Notes under the pieces: generated by a model
What the model was told of the DNA's origin: nothing
Seen by the model: only the letters and a program-made list of their open reading frames with translations
Databases searched by the model: none
Position numbers and translations under genes: made by a program
Part shown: positions 33,604-45,361 of the stretch, one piece after another
Layout of the letters: every line of letters starts with the position of its first letter
Position numbering within the stretch: position 1 is the first letter of the stretch
DNA from: Ctena decussata
Lineage: Eukaryota > Mollusca > Bivalvia > Lucinida > Lucinidae
Assembly (NCBI GenBank): GCA_963989385.1
Contig: OZ022500.1
Coordinates: forward strand, 112,943,842 to 113,007,841
Reading direction: 5' to 3'
DNA: 64,000 bases

Positions 33604-34640
33604 TCGCACCTGCATTGCGTTTCCACAGTAGTAAAGTCTATATAGTTGAAAGAACTTTATGAAAAATGGACAAAAATGCTAGGGTCAACACAATTTTATA
33701 TGTAAAATTTTACTAAGTAAGAAGAGCCTGAAATATAGGCAAAGGGTAGGAATAACTGCCACATCCCTCATGAACATTCTAAGAAGAAACTTTATGCCAG
33801 GTGTGATGACTACAGGTATCATACTTTCAGACCAAAGGACTAAAGCGCCAGGGCCGATATATTTTTGGGGGTTTAAAATTTTGCAAAGTCAACAGAGCAT
33901 GAAATATATGTAAAGGGTAAATTAATTGCATCAGCACTCAAGAACATTCTAAGAAGAAACTGGATGCCAGGTTTGATGATTCTAGGTATCATAAATCGTG
34001 AGAAATGGACTTAAACACTAGGGTGGACATAATTTTGAAGATAAAATTTTACTAAGTCCGCAGAGCATTAAATATAGGTCAAGGTATAAATAAGAGCAAT
34101 AGCCCTCGAAAACATTCTTAGAAGAAGCTTTATGCCAGGTTTGATGATTGTAGGTATCATAATTTGCAAGATATCTACTTAAACCCTAGGGTTGACGTAA
34201 TTGTTGAGGGACAGTTTTACAAAGTCAGCAGAGCATAAAATAAAGATGAAGGTATAAATAAGAGCAACAGCCCTCAAGAACACTCTAAGAAGAAGCTTTA
34301 TGCCAGGTTTGATGATTGTAGGTATCATAGTTTGCGAGAAATGGACTTAAATGCTAGGGTCTATGCTAACGTCGACGTAATTGTTGGTGGCCTGTTTTAC
34401 AAAGTCAGCAGAGCATAAAATACAGGGTAAGGGTAAAATAAGAGCAACAGCCCTCAAGAACATCCTAAGAAGAAGCTTTATGTCAGGTTTGATGATTGTA
34501 GGTATCATACTTTACGAGAAATGGACTTAAATGCTAGAGAGCCTAGGGTCGACGTAATTGTTGACGGACGTACGGGACTGACGTACGGACAGACGGAAAA
34601 GTGAACTCCTTTATCGCACCTTGCTAAAGCAGGTGTGACA
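33604..34640. mobile_element. Tandem-core element, ~170-bp period, about five units
   Basis: Units marked by AGGTATCATA near 33815, 33984, 34153, 34320 and 34500, each with TTTATGCCAGGTTTGATGAT. GTCGCACCTGC near the left and GCAGGTGTGAC near the right are inverted; a GACGGACGTACGG stretch precedes the right end. Confidence 0.8.
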
Positions 34641-34961
34641 AAAATCTTGGCTGGTCAATTGGACCAGTTAGGCACTGGGGGGTGGGGGGGGGGAATGGGG
34701 GAACAATGATTTCTAAGTAAAATCTTTCAAATAATCAAAGAAAGTTAATCATATTCAAGTCTAGCCAAGGAATGTGGACAGAGCTCTTGAACCTGCCAAA
34801 ATTTTGTTTTATCATATCTTTCCTTTGTAGTCTCAGTTGTTTAATCAATCAAAGTCAAGTGCCTTTTATACTTATATATTTACTTATTAACCATTTAAAA
34901 TAGCATTGTTTGGTTACTAATCTACATTTTATTATACCAGAATGATCAGAAATATTCGAAC

Positions 34962-35045
34962 TAAAGTGCCTATACAAACAGTGTAGGCCCAGATCAGATT
35001 GCTCCTTAGGAGCAATCTGATCATGGTCTTCACTGTTTGCCATTG
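34962..35045. repeat. Isolated palindromic module
   Basis: ACAAACAGTGTAGGCCCAGA, then AGATTGCTCCTTAGGAGCAA, then TGGTCTTCACTGTTTGCC: the same module found inside several MITE families, here without recognised flanking termini. Confidence 0.6.
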
Positions 35046-36032
35046 TGACAGCAGGTTTTGACACATCTCTAGACAATCATATCAACTTACTACAACACCT
35101 GTCCCACATACAGAACAGCTCCCCTGAAACCACCTTGCCCATCACACAAAAAAAAACTTTGTCATAAAACTTTTAAAGTGTGGAGCCCACGCCAATGCCA
35201 AGCCAACGCCGACATCAGAGTGACAACAAGAGCTCCATGTACTTTCGCACAGACAAGCTAAAAATGGACACAATATGTTTGTGGCTCCTAGTTGAAATTT
35301 CTGACTGGTTCATCTGGATGAGTGCACAACAACTGCCATACAAGTGCACTACTTTTCTTTTTCTACAAATTTTCCATTCCATTGTGCCATCTTTTAATAA
35401 ATTCTGTAAAAAAGATCCTGTGGAATCAAGGAATGCGTCAGAGAAACAATAACAGCAGACTCTGATGGACTTTCTGATGTCTGATTAACGGACTTTTATT
35501 TCACTGACTTTTTAAACTGATACATAGATATGGCGGGTGTATTACGAGTATGATAGGCAGGTGATGCTTACTACCCTTGGGCACCTGATCACACCTCTGT
35601 TTTGGGGTCCATGTCTGTGTATCTAAATTTTTCCGGAATTGTCTATGTTTAAATGATTTTGGAGTTCGGACTTATGATTTGGATACTTTGACCACTTTCA
35701 TTCAAAGTTGATTTCTCTGTTCTGATGCCTACCCCTTCCTTTTGCCAGATGAATATTTTCAACAAACACAGGGTATCTACCTATATAACAATTTCAACAA
35801 AAGACTATTTATTTACTCTGTACAGCAAGATATTTAATCGGCTGAGAAAAGTTTCATATTTTCCAGTCATTTCGAACATATAATTTATAAATTTAATTAT
35901 AATCCCTGAAATTATTTAGAACTAGCTATAGATCATGAATTTCATCCTTTATTACACTTTCACATGAATTTCCAAATCAACAACAAAACAAAATTTTACA
36001 AAAGACTGTGGAAAATCAATCTTATACCAGCT
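35046..36032. other. Intron, nothing recognised
   Basis: No exon, RNA or named repeat supported. An ORF at 35180-35452 (plus) has no recognised feature and was not accepted. Confidence 0.4.
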
Positions 36033-36240
36033 ACCGTAAAAGATTAAAATATTCGGACAGACAGGTCTGAGCAAACCTTGCAGACCCAAATCAAACTGCT
36101 CTGGAGTCTGATCAGGGTCTACAATGCTTGCCATCCTATCTGCATCTTTTAGACAAATTACTCCACTTTAAACCCAAACTTCAATTTTTAGGATAATTAT
36201 GGTAGTAATTAAGGTGCCCCAATTTTTATAATTTTACCAT
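36033..36240. mobile_element. MITE, ACCGTAAAAATT family, copy 4
   Basis: ACCGTAAAAGATTAAAATATT at the left, CCCCAATTTTTATAATTTTA at the right, and CTGAGCAAACCTTGCAGACC inside. Confidence 0.7.
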
Positions 36241-36611
36241 AATATTCACAAGCCAATTCACGAAAATAGATATCTTCTTGCATACATGTGCATACAGCCT
36301 ATACGCAAATAAGCATGAGCATGTTAATAGACTGTTCAATTCCCATAGCCCATACACAGTTGAAATAGATACGGGAGACTGCGATAGGACTGCACAAATT
36401 TTTTTAAGCTGATATTTTTCACGGTTTCATGAATTCAGTAAAGCATGCTTTCTCATATACTGGCTCATAAAAAGCTGCAGTAAACCTTTTAATGTATACT
36501 GTAATTTGAATCTCCATTCATTTCATAATAAAATGGCACTGTGAGAAAATCCAACTCACGGCAAATACAGCAGGGTATAGCAAAACATTTTTTTTGCCCA
36601 GATAATCATCA

Positions 36612-37033
36612 GGCCCCTGTTGTTCAAAGCTAAGGACATCTTTAGTTAATGAGAGGTTAATTTTTTCAAATTCATTTTACACAAAAATACTACTTTTTTT
36701 GCACTGCAAAAGTTCCTCACATTTTTTTCAACAAAAAAACATTAGCTCACTTTATATGTGTACTAGAAGACTTAGCAAATCCTTAACTCTTTCACTACCA
36801 AAAAGCAGACGACAAAATTTACGTCTGCAAAAATTAAAAAAATGCCTTGTCCAAGACTTTTTATATTGAGAATTCAAAGACTAGAGGGCAAACAGTGTAG
36901 ATCTAGATGAGGCGGCTCATTATGAGCCGCCTCATCAGGATCTACGCTGTTTGCAAATTTTGCTAATTGCGTCACTGGGGCTTAAAGAGTTAACTGACTA
37001 ACAACTTTGTTAGGCTAATGATGCTTTGACCAA
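36612..37033. mobile_element. Older MITE (GTTGTTCAAAG end) split by a TTAA MITE
   Basis: The left part begins CCCCTGTTGTTCAAAGC; the right part ends near TGCTTTGACCAATGACCCAG. They are separated by the complete TTAA element at 36783-36993. Rejoined halves resemble the copy at 62559-62806. Confidence 0.65.
36783..36993 (+). mobile_element. TTAA MITE, ~210-bp family, copy 5 (identical to copy 2)
   Basis: No difference from 21952-22162 was found over the 211 bases I compared by eye. Ends TTAACTCTTT and AAAGAGTTAA. Nested in an older MITE. Confidence 0.9.
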
Positions 37034-38089
37034 TGACCCAGATCTTGCAAATTTCACAAAGTGAAATGCACATACCCAAACTAAAATGTGCAATTTGTGC
37101 AGTATAGCCCCGCAAGCACAGCTCACAAATGTCTTCCAACAGATTTACTCATGACACAGCTTGGTTTCATATTATTCTACTTACATATAAAACTTTTAAT
37201 TTATTGGTAAATTATTGTTAATCAATAATTAAAACTTGGGTTATGACTAGACTATTATTTAAAACTACCACTATGAAACTATTTTGTCACGACTTTATTG
37301 GGGACATTTATTATCTCATCCTTTTTTCAAAGTCACTGTCTGACAATGTAAACTTTCGACAATGCCAACATTAAAATGATGTCGCACTAACGTTGTGTGC
37401 CTGGTGGAGCAGCAATTGGTGAAAGCCTCCAAATATACATGTATACAGCCTTAAGCCGGATTTCCACGGAGCAATTAATTAGATGATTTTGTATGCATCC
37501 ATTATAAATGCATAGCAAAAATAGCAGTTTAAGGAGTTTAGGGTCAGAAATGTGCTCAATGGAAAACTAGTATACAAAAATTTGTAAAATGATGCAAAAT
37601 CCAAACACCCCTTTTACTGTGCATAACAACATTGCACAACAGAATTTAAATGACAACAGATAATTTAATGGAAACCCATATTAATGCATTGTTGGTAAAT
37701 ATTTGCAATAAAAAGCTTAAGTGGGTAAGAAGAAAGGTAAATAAATGTATGATCACCCAGGCTAACTCATCAAAACACAGGCATGAACTTAAAAATCTTT
37801 TTATATGAAATTGGTTAATCTTTTCTCTATGTTTTCTGACAAAATCAGTCAATGATGCCATACAGACATTTATCCCAGACAAGAAGGGCAAAAACCGCTC
37901 TTCTAAGACTGTAGCAGACAAAAAGAACTTCTCATGATTGTCTTTTTTTATATATGGATTATGTGCTGTGCACCGAGAATAGCCTGTGCAAACTGAAGAC
38001 TCATATCAGATCAGCCTGTACAGGCATCCCTGTTTTCATTAACAATCTATTTCAAAGATGCTACAAAGTGAACTGCAAACACTTACAGT

Positions 38090-38095
38090 GTGTGT

Positions 38096-38140
<45 letters not shown>

Positions 38141-38150
38141 GGGGAAAAAA
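38090..38150. repeat. (TG)n followed by a 30-base G run
   Basis: About ten TG repeats from 38091 lead into 30 consecutive G (38110-38139), then A, GGGG and A6. On the minus-strand transcript this is a C run; on the plus strand it could form G-quadruplexes. Run lengths may be affected by sequencing error. Confidence 0.95.
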
Positions 38151-38214
38151 TTCAGTCCAGCCTATGCTGGCTACTCAGTCTTCTCTCTGTTGGCATCAAT
38201 CTTCAAATCTCAAA

Positions 38215-38430
38215 AAAGTTACTGTATAAGCACAAAAAATGAAACTAGTTCTGTGTTTCAAACAGTGTAGATCCAGACAAGGTGGCTCATAATAAGCCGC
38301 CTCATCTGTGTCTACACTGTTTTGCCCTCTTGTTTTTTTAACTATCAATATGATATACCTTGGATGAAACCTTTTTTTTAATTTGCAGGCGTAAATTTTG
38401 TCATCTGCATTTTGTGATTCTTTTAGGCTG
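38215..38430 (-). mobile_element. TTAA-family MITE, decayed copy
   Basis: Carries AAACAGTGTAGATCCAGAC, AGGTGGCTCATAATAAGCCG, TGTCTACACTGTTTTGCCC and GCAGGCGTAAATTTTGTC. The ends have lost TTAA. Confidence 0.6.
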
Positions 38431-38451
38431 AAAAGTGAGAACAGAAAGAAG

Positions 38452-38712
38452 CCATGATCGGGTGGTTAGAGTGACTCGTTATGGTGTATAAAGTAGCCAG
38501 AAGGTCATGAGTTTGAACCCAGGCTTTGTCATACGACGACTGAAAAACTCTGTCAACCCAACAGTAAATGGGTACCTGTATCAAATCTGGGAAAAACAAG
38601 GCAGTAAAAGGACAGAGATGGGCTTTGCCTTTAATATGCTGTGCCCAAGATACAGTGGGCCTCTAACCCCCACTGCCCCTACAGCTGCTAGGCTTTGGAA
38701 AGTCTTTACTTT
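38452..38712 (+). mobile_element. tRNA-derived SINE, second type
   Basis: A tRNA-like head (GGGTGGTTAGAGTGACTCG; B-box-like GAGTTTGAACCC) is followed by a body with AAATGGGTACCTGTATC. Not related to the SINE at 10592. No clear target duplication seen. Confidence 0.55.
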
Positions 38713-39681
38713 GCGACCTTTCCAGTGAGAACTCATCATTCTGTCAGTGCGCATGTACTGCATTTTGCCAAATGGCTCTTTTACTTGTGTATATCACTAA
38801 CAATACTGAAATTCCAAGCCAGGTCCTAACAGATCCCTGGACTCTGCCAGCTGACAAACCATTCCATTCAAGTGTGTAGTTCCTGATAGGTAAACCAAGA
38901 CTGGACTCCTCCATGTGCCAGCAACTATTCTTTCTTTTAAGAGTAAGCCCCAGTTCAAAGAGCTACCTCCTCCACAGAAGCAAAGAGAAAATCATGCAAG
39001 TTAATATAACATTATTTTCTGAAAACAGGCAGGGGGAGTTTATTAGAGCAGGGCGTTTATCAGGGTTAATATAGTATATTTACAATCAGAAACTATATTC
39101 ATAGCTTTTGTTACCTCAGAGCACCAAAAGGGCAAAAAAAACTTGCAGATTTTGCCATTAGACCCATTAGGGAAAACATGCATAGGCAAAACTTAGGCAA
39201 AAGATCAAACCAGGCATAATATTCAAAGATCAACTGGAAAGTATCTGACCACATTTGAAAAAGAAAAGAAAATCCTTAAATATCACTAGCTTCTTATGAG
39301 AATTTGTGCCTTGAGTACCTGCCGTAAGTGTGCAATAGTTTGCTACAGTAAAGTGGCTCAGCTGGGAAGTTAGAAGGAACAGAATAAGGGATATAACTGC
39401 TACAGAGACATTTATACACATTAGACCATTGGTAAGTTCCCTTATCACCAATGTGCAGCCTTGCTTTGGTCAGAAATATGTTGTGTCTCTTGCTCTACAA
39501 AGAGCTTATAACGGGGGGCTAAAACAGTTTTATCCTTAAAACACATTTGAAGACCATACCGGTATCTAAGAAAAGTATTCGCTCTACATTGCTCTGTACC
39601 ATAAATTTTACATTGCAAGAATATTTCTCCCTCTCCCTGAAACATTTTGTTTGATCTGAATTTATGACAAGTACAATATTG

Positions 39682-39914
39682 ATATGAGCCGCGACATGAG
39701 AATACCAACAAAGTGGTTGTGCGCCAAGCGTAGACCCAGATCAGCCTGGGCATCAGCCCAGTCTGATCAGACTCATCGCTAAGCGCTTAAAGGGTCTAAG
39801 CTACCTCCATGCGGACAGTGAAGACTCTGGTCAGACTGGGTAGATGCCAATGCTGATCCGAGTCTGTGCTGGGCGCTCACCACTTTGTTGGTTTTCTCGT
39901 GTCGTGGCTCATAT
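39682..39914. mobile_element. MITE, GAGCCGCGACACGAG family, copy 2
   Basis: Ends GATATGAGCCGCGACATGAG and TCGTGTCGTGGCTCATATC; subterminal CCAACAAAGTGGTTGTGCGC against CACTTTGTTGG. The best-kept copy in the window. Confidence 0.88.
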
Positions 39915-40718
39915 CTATTATCTTTGGTTCCTCTCAACTGTGAAATATAACTGCTTGAATTTCCCTGTGGCTGGTTAATCGGGTCAAAAACTCACTGTGG
40001 TAACAGGTAATGGTGACAAGATGGGGGGCTTTTATTACACATTATAAGTATCTGTCATGGCTGTGAGGTGCGTAGAAAAGTCCCTCAAGAAGTTCACAAT
40101 TGGGCACCACAAGACCTGCTGAGTGATACCAAACAGTGATCTCAAGTCAGCAATTTTTCTGTCCGCACCTAACACCCATAATATACACTTTTTCTTGTAT
40201 ACAGTTTGATTCACAATGTTTTTACATATAGAACTTGTTAAAGTCATAATTTTAGCATTTTATTTAATTTTGATAAAAGCTATCAACAACAATCGTTTTA
40301 TTCTTTACATTAACATCTGGCATGGCATAAACTGATGTCATTTTGCAGTATTTGTGACATCATCATCTTTATGACCACTAAATTATGTGACCTCTTATAT
40401 GAACCATTACATTGACTACATATTTTTTATCTAGAATTTTTTCTACCCTAAAGCTGGATAAGGGCTGTTAGATAAAATTTTCCAACAACAGCTAAACCAG
40501 CAGAAATCCTCGTCTCGTATACATGAAGATTTACCCTGTTTAGGACGACTAACATTCTCAGATCTGGACATGCAGTCCTGTCCTGGTGGCAAACATTGTT
40601 GACCACTCCAATGGAGCTTTCTGATCTGAGTTTACAGTGTTTGCTTCAGCATTATTTATTGTCAATGCTCAACTAGATATCTGTTAGTTTTTTAATTCCT
40701 TAAAAGATGATGTCTCAC

Positions 40719-40786
40719 CTCTCAATCTTCTCAGGGTTACTGAAGCTTTTCTTCCTCTTTTTACCCTCATCATGGACACTTGGTAG
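40719..40786 (-). CDS. Candidate internal 5' exon (basic linker)
   Basis: 22 codons then AG; acceptor TTTGCAG, donor GTGAGA. It encodes LPSVHDEGKKRKKSFSNPEK plus IE. It enters in phase 0 and leaves in phase 2, so it can join either the exon at 45362-45493 or that at 49510-49702 to the core exon at 12534 (EKIESFDKEENV). KKRKK could be a nuclear-localisation-like basic patch. Supported only by splice sites, phase and an open frame. Confidence 0.55.
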
Positions 40787-41592
40787 CTGCAAAAACATAG
40801 AACTTGGTCATAAACATCTATACTGAAACCAAACGGTTACTGAACAAATTGTTCAATTAAGCTAACACATCAGTAAAAAATCTTGTAACTTAATCAGGGG
40901 AAGCAACTTTGCATTTTTTCATTTGCCTCCCTTCTCAACAGGGATCAACCCTGAAATGGAAGAACTTGCTCCCCTTGGAACAAATTCCTTTCTTTAAGAG
41001 AAGACCCAATCCTGGACGTGCTTTGTTTGTCAAGGAAGCAAACAAAAAATTACAAAAGTTATTCCCCTTTGTGAAATGGCAGAAAAACATGGTGGTATAC
41101 CCATGAACCTTAATCTGCTGAGTTCAATGGAATCATCTGTTGACTAGTCCACTTATCACAGTAGGGGATGTTTTGCAGCTAAAAAAAATGCATGTAAAAC
41201 ACCTTATGATTCTCTGCTGCTGAGGACAAATCAAAGTAGCCATTGTCACAACCAATACCGCATCTAAATTCATATACAAAACTTGGATCAAATTCTGTTA
41301 GGAAGAACAAATTATCACACCAAAGCTATTCTGTTAATATAAAAAAGAAAGAAAATTCTATAAAATAATTAAACCAATATGCCATAAAAAGCAATAACGA
41401 CCTAGACCCTTTCCATTCAAAATTTGAAGCAAATCCGTTATTCAAAATTTGAAACAAATCCGTTATGAAGAAATAAAGGCTCAACACCAAGATGCCTATT
41501 TTTCAATAAAACATAGGAAGTGATTCTGTAAAAATATTTGCCTTAAAACGACCCTTGTGTGAATCAGTTTTGGCTCTTTCACATAGTTAAGG

Positions 41593-41741
41593 AATGAATT
41601 TCATTTTTCTGAGGTTTATCGAAGTGTAAACTACATTGGGTCACGTGCAAAGTGAATGAACCCCGAAGGGGTTCATTTAAACTTTGCTAGTGACCCAATG
41701 TAGTTTACACTTCGATAAACCTCAGAAAAATTAAGTTCATT
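41593..41741. repeat. Near-perfect palindrome, arms ~65 bp
   Basis: CTGAGGTTTATCGAAGTGTA on the left and TACACTTCGATAAACCTCAG on the right, with the centre GAACCCCGAAGGGGTTC. Arms almost identical, so a young foldback or a strong hairpin. Confidence 0.88.
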
Positions 41742-41989
41742 GCTTATATTTACATTCGTTTCAATCAAATCTTTCATGAAAATTTTTATATAAGCGCTAA
41801 AATTGAAGCAGTAAAACCTGTACACGCAGTTTTTTCTGCTAACAGCAGAACGGCGTGCATGACGTCAGGACGTTACTGGCGTCCAATCAGATTGTAGAGA
41901 GCCATTGTTTATTTTTACGTCATTGACGTCGCGTGTCTCAATGTAATTATTGGAATGTAAACTACATTACGTTCCATTGGTTTACTATA

Positions 41990-42500
41990 GGGCTTTTCAG
42001 TACATACACCAAGAATGTAAATACTGTAATATGAACAACCTATCTCTTGGATCAACGGTACAACTGATACTCTCCCTTGTTATATCCTTATTTCCATATG
42101 CCTGTGAATGGTGGACATTGACAGCAGAGTTAGAGAAAAGAATGCAAGCCTTTGAGTTGAGATACTACCTAGTCGCAATAAAAAACATGAGGATGTTTAC
42201 AAAAAATTTAAATCAGCCATTGGAGAATGTGATGAATAGCTGACCATGGTCAAGAAATGGAAACTAAGGTGATTTGGCCACATTTCAGGGTCTTTTGCCT
42301 TAACAAACATAATTCTACAGGGTACAGTGAAAAGAAAACATGAGAGGCAGACAGAAGAGGTTGGAAGACAATATGAAAGAGTGGACAGGGATGGACTTTA
42401 CCAGCACAACTAGGGTAGCTGAAAACAGGACAAGGTGGAAATGGATTGTTGCAAAGTAATCAACCTGTGCATGGTGCCTCACAACCTTGCAAGGTTATGA
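41990..42500 (+). pseudogene. LINE reverse-transcriptase C-terminal fossil, copy 2
   Basis: Encodes YACEWWTLTAELEKRMQAFE, matching the GCETWTLTA..ERRIQAFE motif of RTE-like LINE ORFs, then in another frame VKKWKLR, GHISGSF and ILQGTVKRKHERQ. Stops and frameshifts break it. Same family as 10290-10935. Confidence 0.7.
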
Positions 42501-42803
42501 GATAGAATAGAAAAGAAATACTGTATTAATCCTAATAAATGCCCCTGCTCTAAAAATGCCCCTGTTTGCTTCTCTGAATAAGGCAACTCTTTGAAATGAG
42601 GTCTACTCTTAAAGGAAAGAATTTGCTCATATAGGAGCAAATTCTTTTTAAGAGTTGGTTAAACATATTTATTTGCTTCTTTATTTACATACATGACACA
42701 TACACAGTACCAGAACGCTCTGTACCAGCTCTTCCGGTTTTCATAGCGCCGAATCGAGAGTACAAACATTTGCTTATAACCAGTAGTCGGAAATCATTAT
42801 GTT

Positions 42804-43472
42804 TTGAGATTTTATCCAGAATCTGCTGCGTCATTTATAGTTGAAACTGAAAAAGTTCTAGGTGTGTATATTGACAACAATTTAACCTGGTCTGTTCATA
42901 TTGATTTTATTGCTAAAAAGATTTCTTCAAATTTATGGTTGTTATCAAAATTAAAAGAATACCGATCAATTGAACATAGAGTACAATTTTACAAAACATA
43001 TATACAGCCACACATTGACTACTGTTCTTCAATATGGGGTGGAACATCTCAGCATAACCTTAATAGAATATATAGGTTACAAAAAAGGGCTGTAAAAATC
43101 ATCTTAAATTATGAGTATGATGAAATTGCTGTTAGTATGGATAATCTTAAAATTTTAAATGTTTATGAACGTGTATTTCTTAGAAAGGCTAAATTTATGT
43201 TTAAAATTTCTAAATCTGACACACCCTCTTACGTAAACCAGATGTTTACAATTAGATCTATGAATGGAACCCTGCAGTCCCTTAGATCAACAAGTACATT
43301 AAACTTTTTAACCCCAAGACCCCAAAAAGAAATTTTCAAACAAAGTTTAATTTATTCTGGACCAGTCATTTGGAACAATTTGCCAGATTATTTGAAGAGC
43401 TTAGAAACTACTGACTCATTTCATAAACAGTGTATTAGGTGGATGAAATCTAATTTATCTATAAACCATTAA
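42804..43472 (+). pseudogene. Reverse-transcriptase C-terminal fragment (Jockey/CR1-like LINE)
   Basis: A 222-residue open frame. Residues 1-13 come from the flanking element by chance; from residue 14 it reads ETEKVLGVYIDNNLTWSVHI, then LLSKLKEYRS, FYKTYIQPHIDYCSSIWGG and LQKRAVKIIL, the thumb and connection region of Jockey/CR1-type RTs, and near the end YSGPVIWNNLPDYLKS. The palm domain with the FADD catalytic box is absent, so it is not active. The frame is otherwise intact, suggesting recent arrival. Confidence 0.85.
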
Positions 43473-43788
43473 TTTTTTATTTATTTTTTTTATTTTTTCT
43501 CATATGAGTTTGTAATTTATGTACACTTTCATGTCAAATATTATTTTTTTTTTTTCTCTTTGAATCATATTTCTACACAGAATGTTTTTGTTTTACATGT
43601 GAGAGCTAGTGTGTATGGATATTATAATGTGCATGTTTATCTTTTTGTACAGCTCATCTTCATAATTTTTGTTGTCAATAATTGTTAGAAAATTAGTATT
43701 AGAGGGCCTCATGGAAGATTAGCTATTGCCAAATGTGTTACCCTCTGAAAATAAAGACTATTATTATTATTATTATTTTTATTATTAT
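42843..43788 (+). mobile_element. 5'-truncated non-LTR retrotransposon
   Basis: TAGTT at 42838-42842 and 43789-43793 is a probable short target duplication. The body carries the end of a reverse-transcriptase ORF, then AATAAA and an (ATT)n tail at 43759-43790, a typical LINE 3' end. The 5' portion is missing. Confidence 0.8.
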
Positions 43789-45361
43789 TAGTTATTCAGC
43801 TTCGAAAATGTAAAGAGGTAAGTTTAATATAATTTGCTCTACGGTCTTTTACTTTATTGCCCTGTACAATGTCGTGTATGGGTGGGTAGTAAACCAGTAG
43901 TCGGAAATCATTATGTTTTGAGATTTTTTCCAGAATCTGCTGCGTCATTTAGTTATTCAGCTTTGAAAATGTAAAGAGGTAAGTTTAATATAATTTGCTC
44001 TTCGGTCTTTTACTTTATTGCCCTGTACAATGTCGTGTATGGGTGGGTAGTAAACGGTACAGTATTCAAATCGCCCTTGGCATGATTTTAAAACCATTTT
44101 GAGCCTTTTCTTACATCTTTTATACAAATCTTTAGAATAAACCGAAGGTGTTATCAATCTACAGTTTGTTAGTTTTGATAATAGGACGATAGCTAGGTTT
44201 TGCACGACACAAACTTGTGTTAAATTAAGCTGTTCGGAAAAAAAATTCTGTGACAGCCATGAGGTTTTCATTGTACAGGGTAATAAAGTAAAAGACCGAA
44301 GAGCAAATTATATTAAACTTACCTCTTTACATTTTCGAAGCTGAATAACTATAAATGACGCAGCAGATTCCCGATAAAATCTCAAAACATAATGATTTCT
44401 GACTACTGGTTATAAGCGAATGTTTGTACTCTCGATTCAACGCTATGAAAACCGGAAGAGATGGTACAGAGCGTTCGGTTACTGTGACATATATATACCT
44501 GGAATAAGTTGAAGGATTTGAATGGAAGCAGGCACTGCTTATTTAGTTCCTCTCCTTTAAAGGTAGGTTCCTGTACTAGCAATAACAATTATGTCTACAA
44601 ATAATTTCGTCTTTTTCTGAGCAGTATTGAATTCTCTTATTTTTCTGAATTTGTCGATACTGAGAAACTCGTCAGATGTTGAAGAAAATAGTCGTTTTCC
44701 CTTTTGGTTTATTTTCTTTCGTTGGAATTCCAGTTCTAAAAATAACTATGTTCATTATGTCTATAAGTGCGCGATATCTGATGCCATTCTCCAAAGGTCA
44801 ATTTTCCCTTTTCGTGAGCTCTCCTAGAGGTCCTGGCATGGTGGACGGGTTAAAACTATCCCAAAATGCAATGCAGCATGACCGCAGCTGCGTTATCTAT
44901 TTTGGGCGCGAACTAAAAATAGCGCTAACTGGTGTGCAAAGCAGAGTTAGGAAATCCCTTGCAAAACAACTTTTCTAATATTTTTTTAATATACACTTTT
45001 TAGTGAAACTTTTTCATTCCCTTTTATAAGTGCTTTCCAACAACTTTGATGAAAGATCATCAAAATTATGATGCATTCCAAAGTACAGGAACCTACCTTT
45101 AAGAGTTGACCCCTACTGAGAAGGAAGGCAAAAAATAGTAGAGCTGCTTCCTCTGAAAGTATACCCATCACCTTTATATTGCTTATCAAAGGTATTTTGG
45201 CAGTGGCTAATTTACTACACTTTAGGCTCTAAATCACACACCCCTTTCGCAAAATGCAACACACCCAGGGTGTTTAATAAGATTAATACGGTAGACATAG
45301 TGTGAGGCATTTCTTCTCATAGTGTGCCTCCAATAAGAAACTGTTACCCTAACATGGTTAC

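Larger units (their letters stand above)
42519..45295. mobile_element. Nested insertion complex
   Basis: The outer halves (42519-42657 and about 45100-45295) belong to the ATTAATCCTAATAAATGCCCC family and share AAGAGTTG at the break. Between them are an inverted-repeat element (GAACGCTCTGTACCAGCTC at about 42713, its inverted relative near 44480, with a tandemly repeated segment containing TCTGCTGCGTCATTTA), a truncated LINE (42843-43788), and a further element bounded by AAAGGTAGGTTCCTGTAC (about 44552) and GTACAGGAACCTACCTTT (about 45083-45101). Confidence 0.7.

Noticed and set aside
37646..37921. 91-aa minus-strand ORF, cysteine- and leucine-rich
   Set aside because: No consistent splice sites or family resemblance; could not be supported as an exon.
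38507..38728. 73-aa plus-strand ORF
   Set aside because: Lies within the tRNA-derived SINE at 38452-38712.
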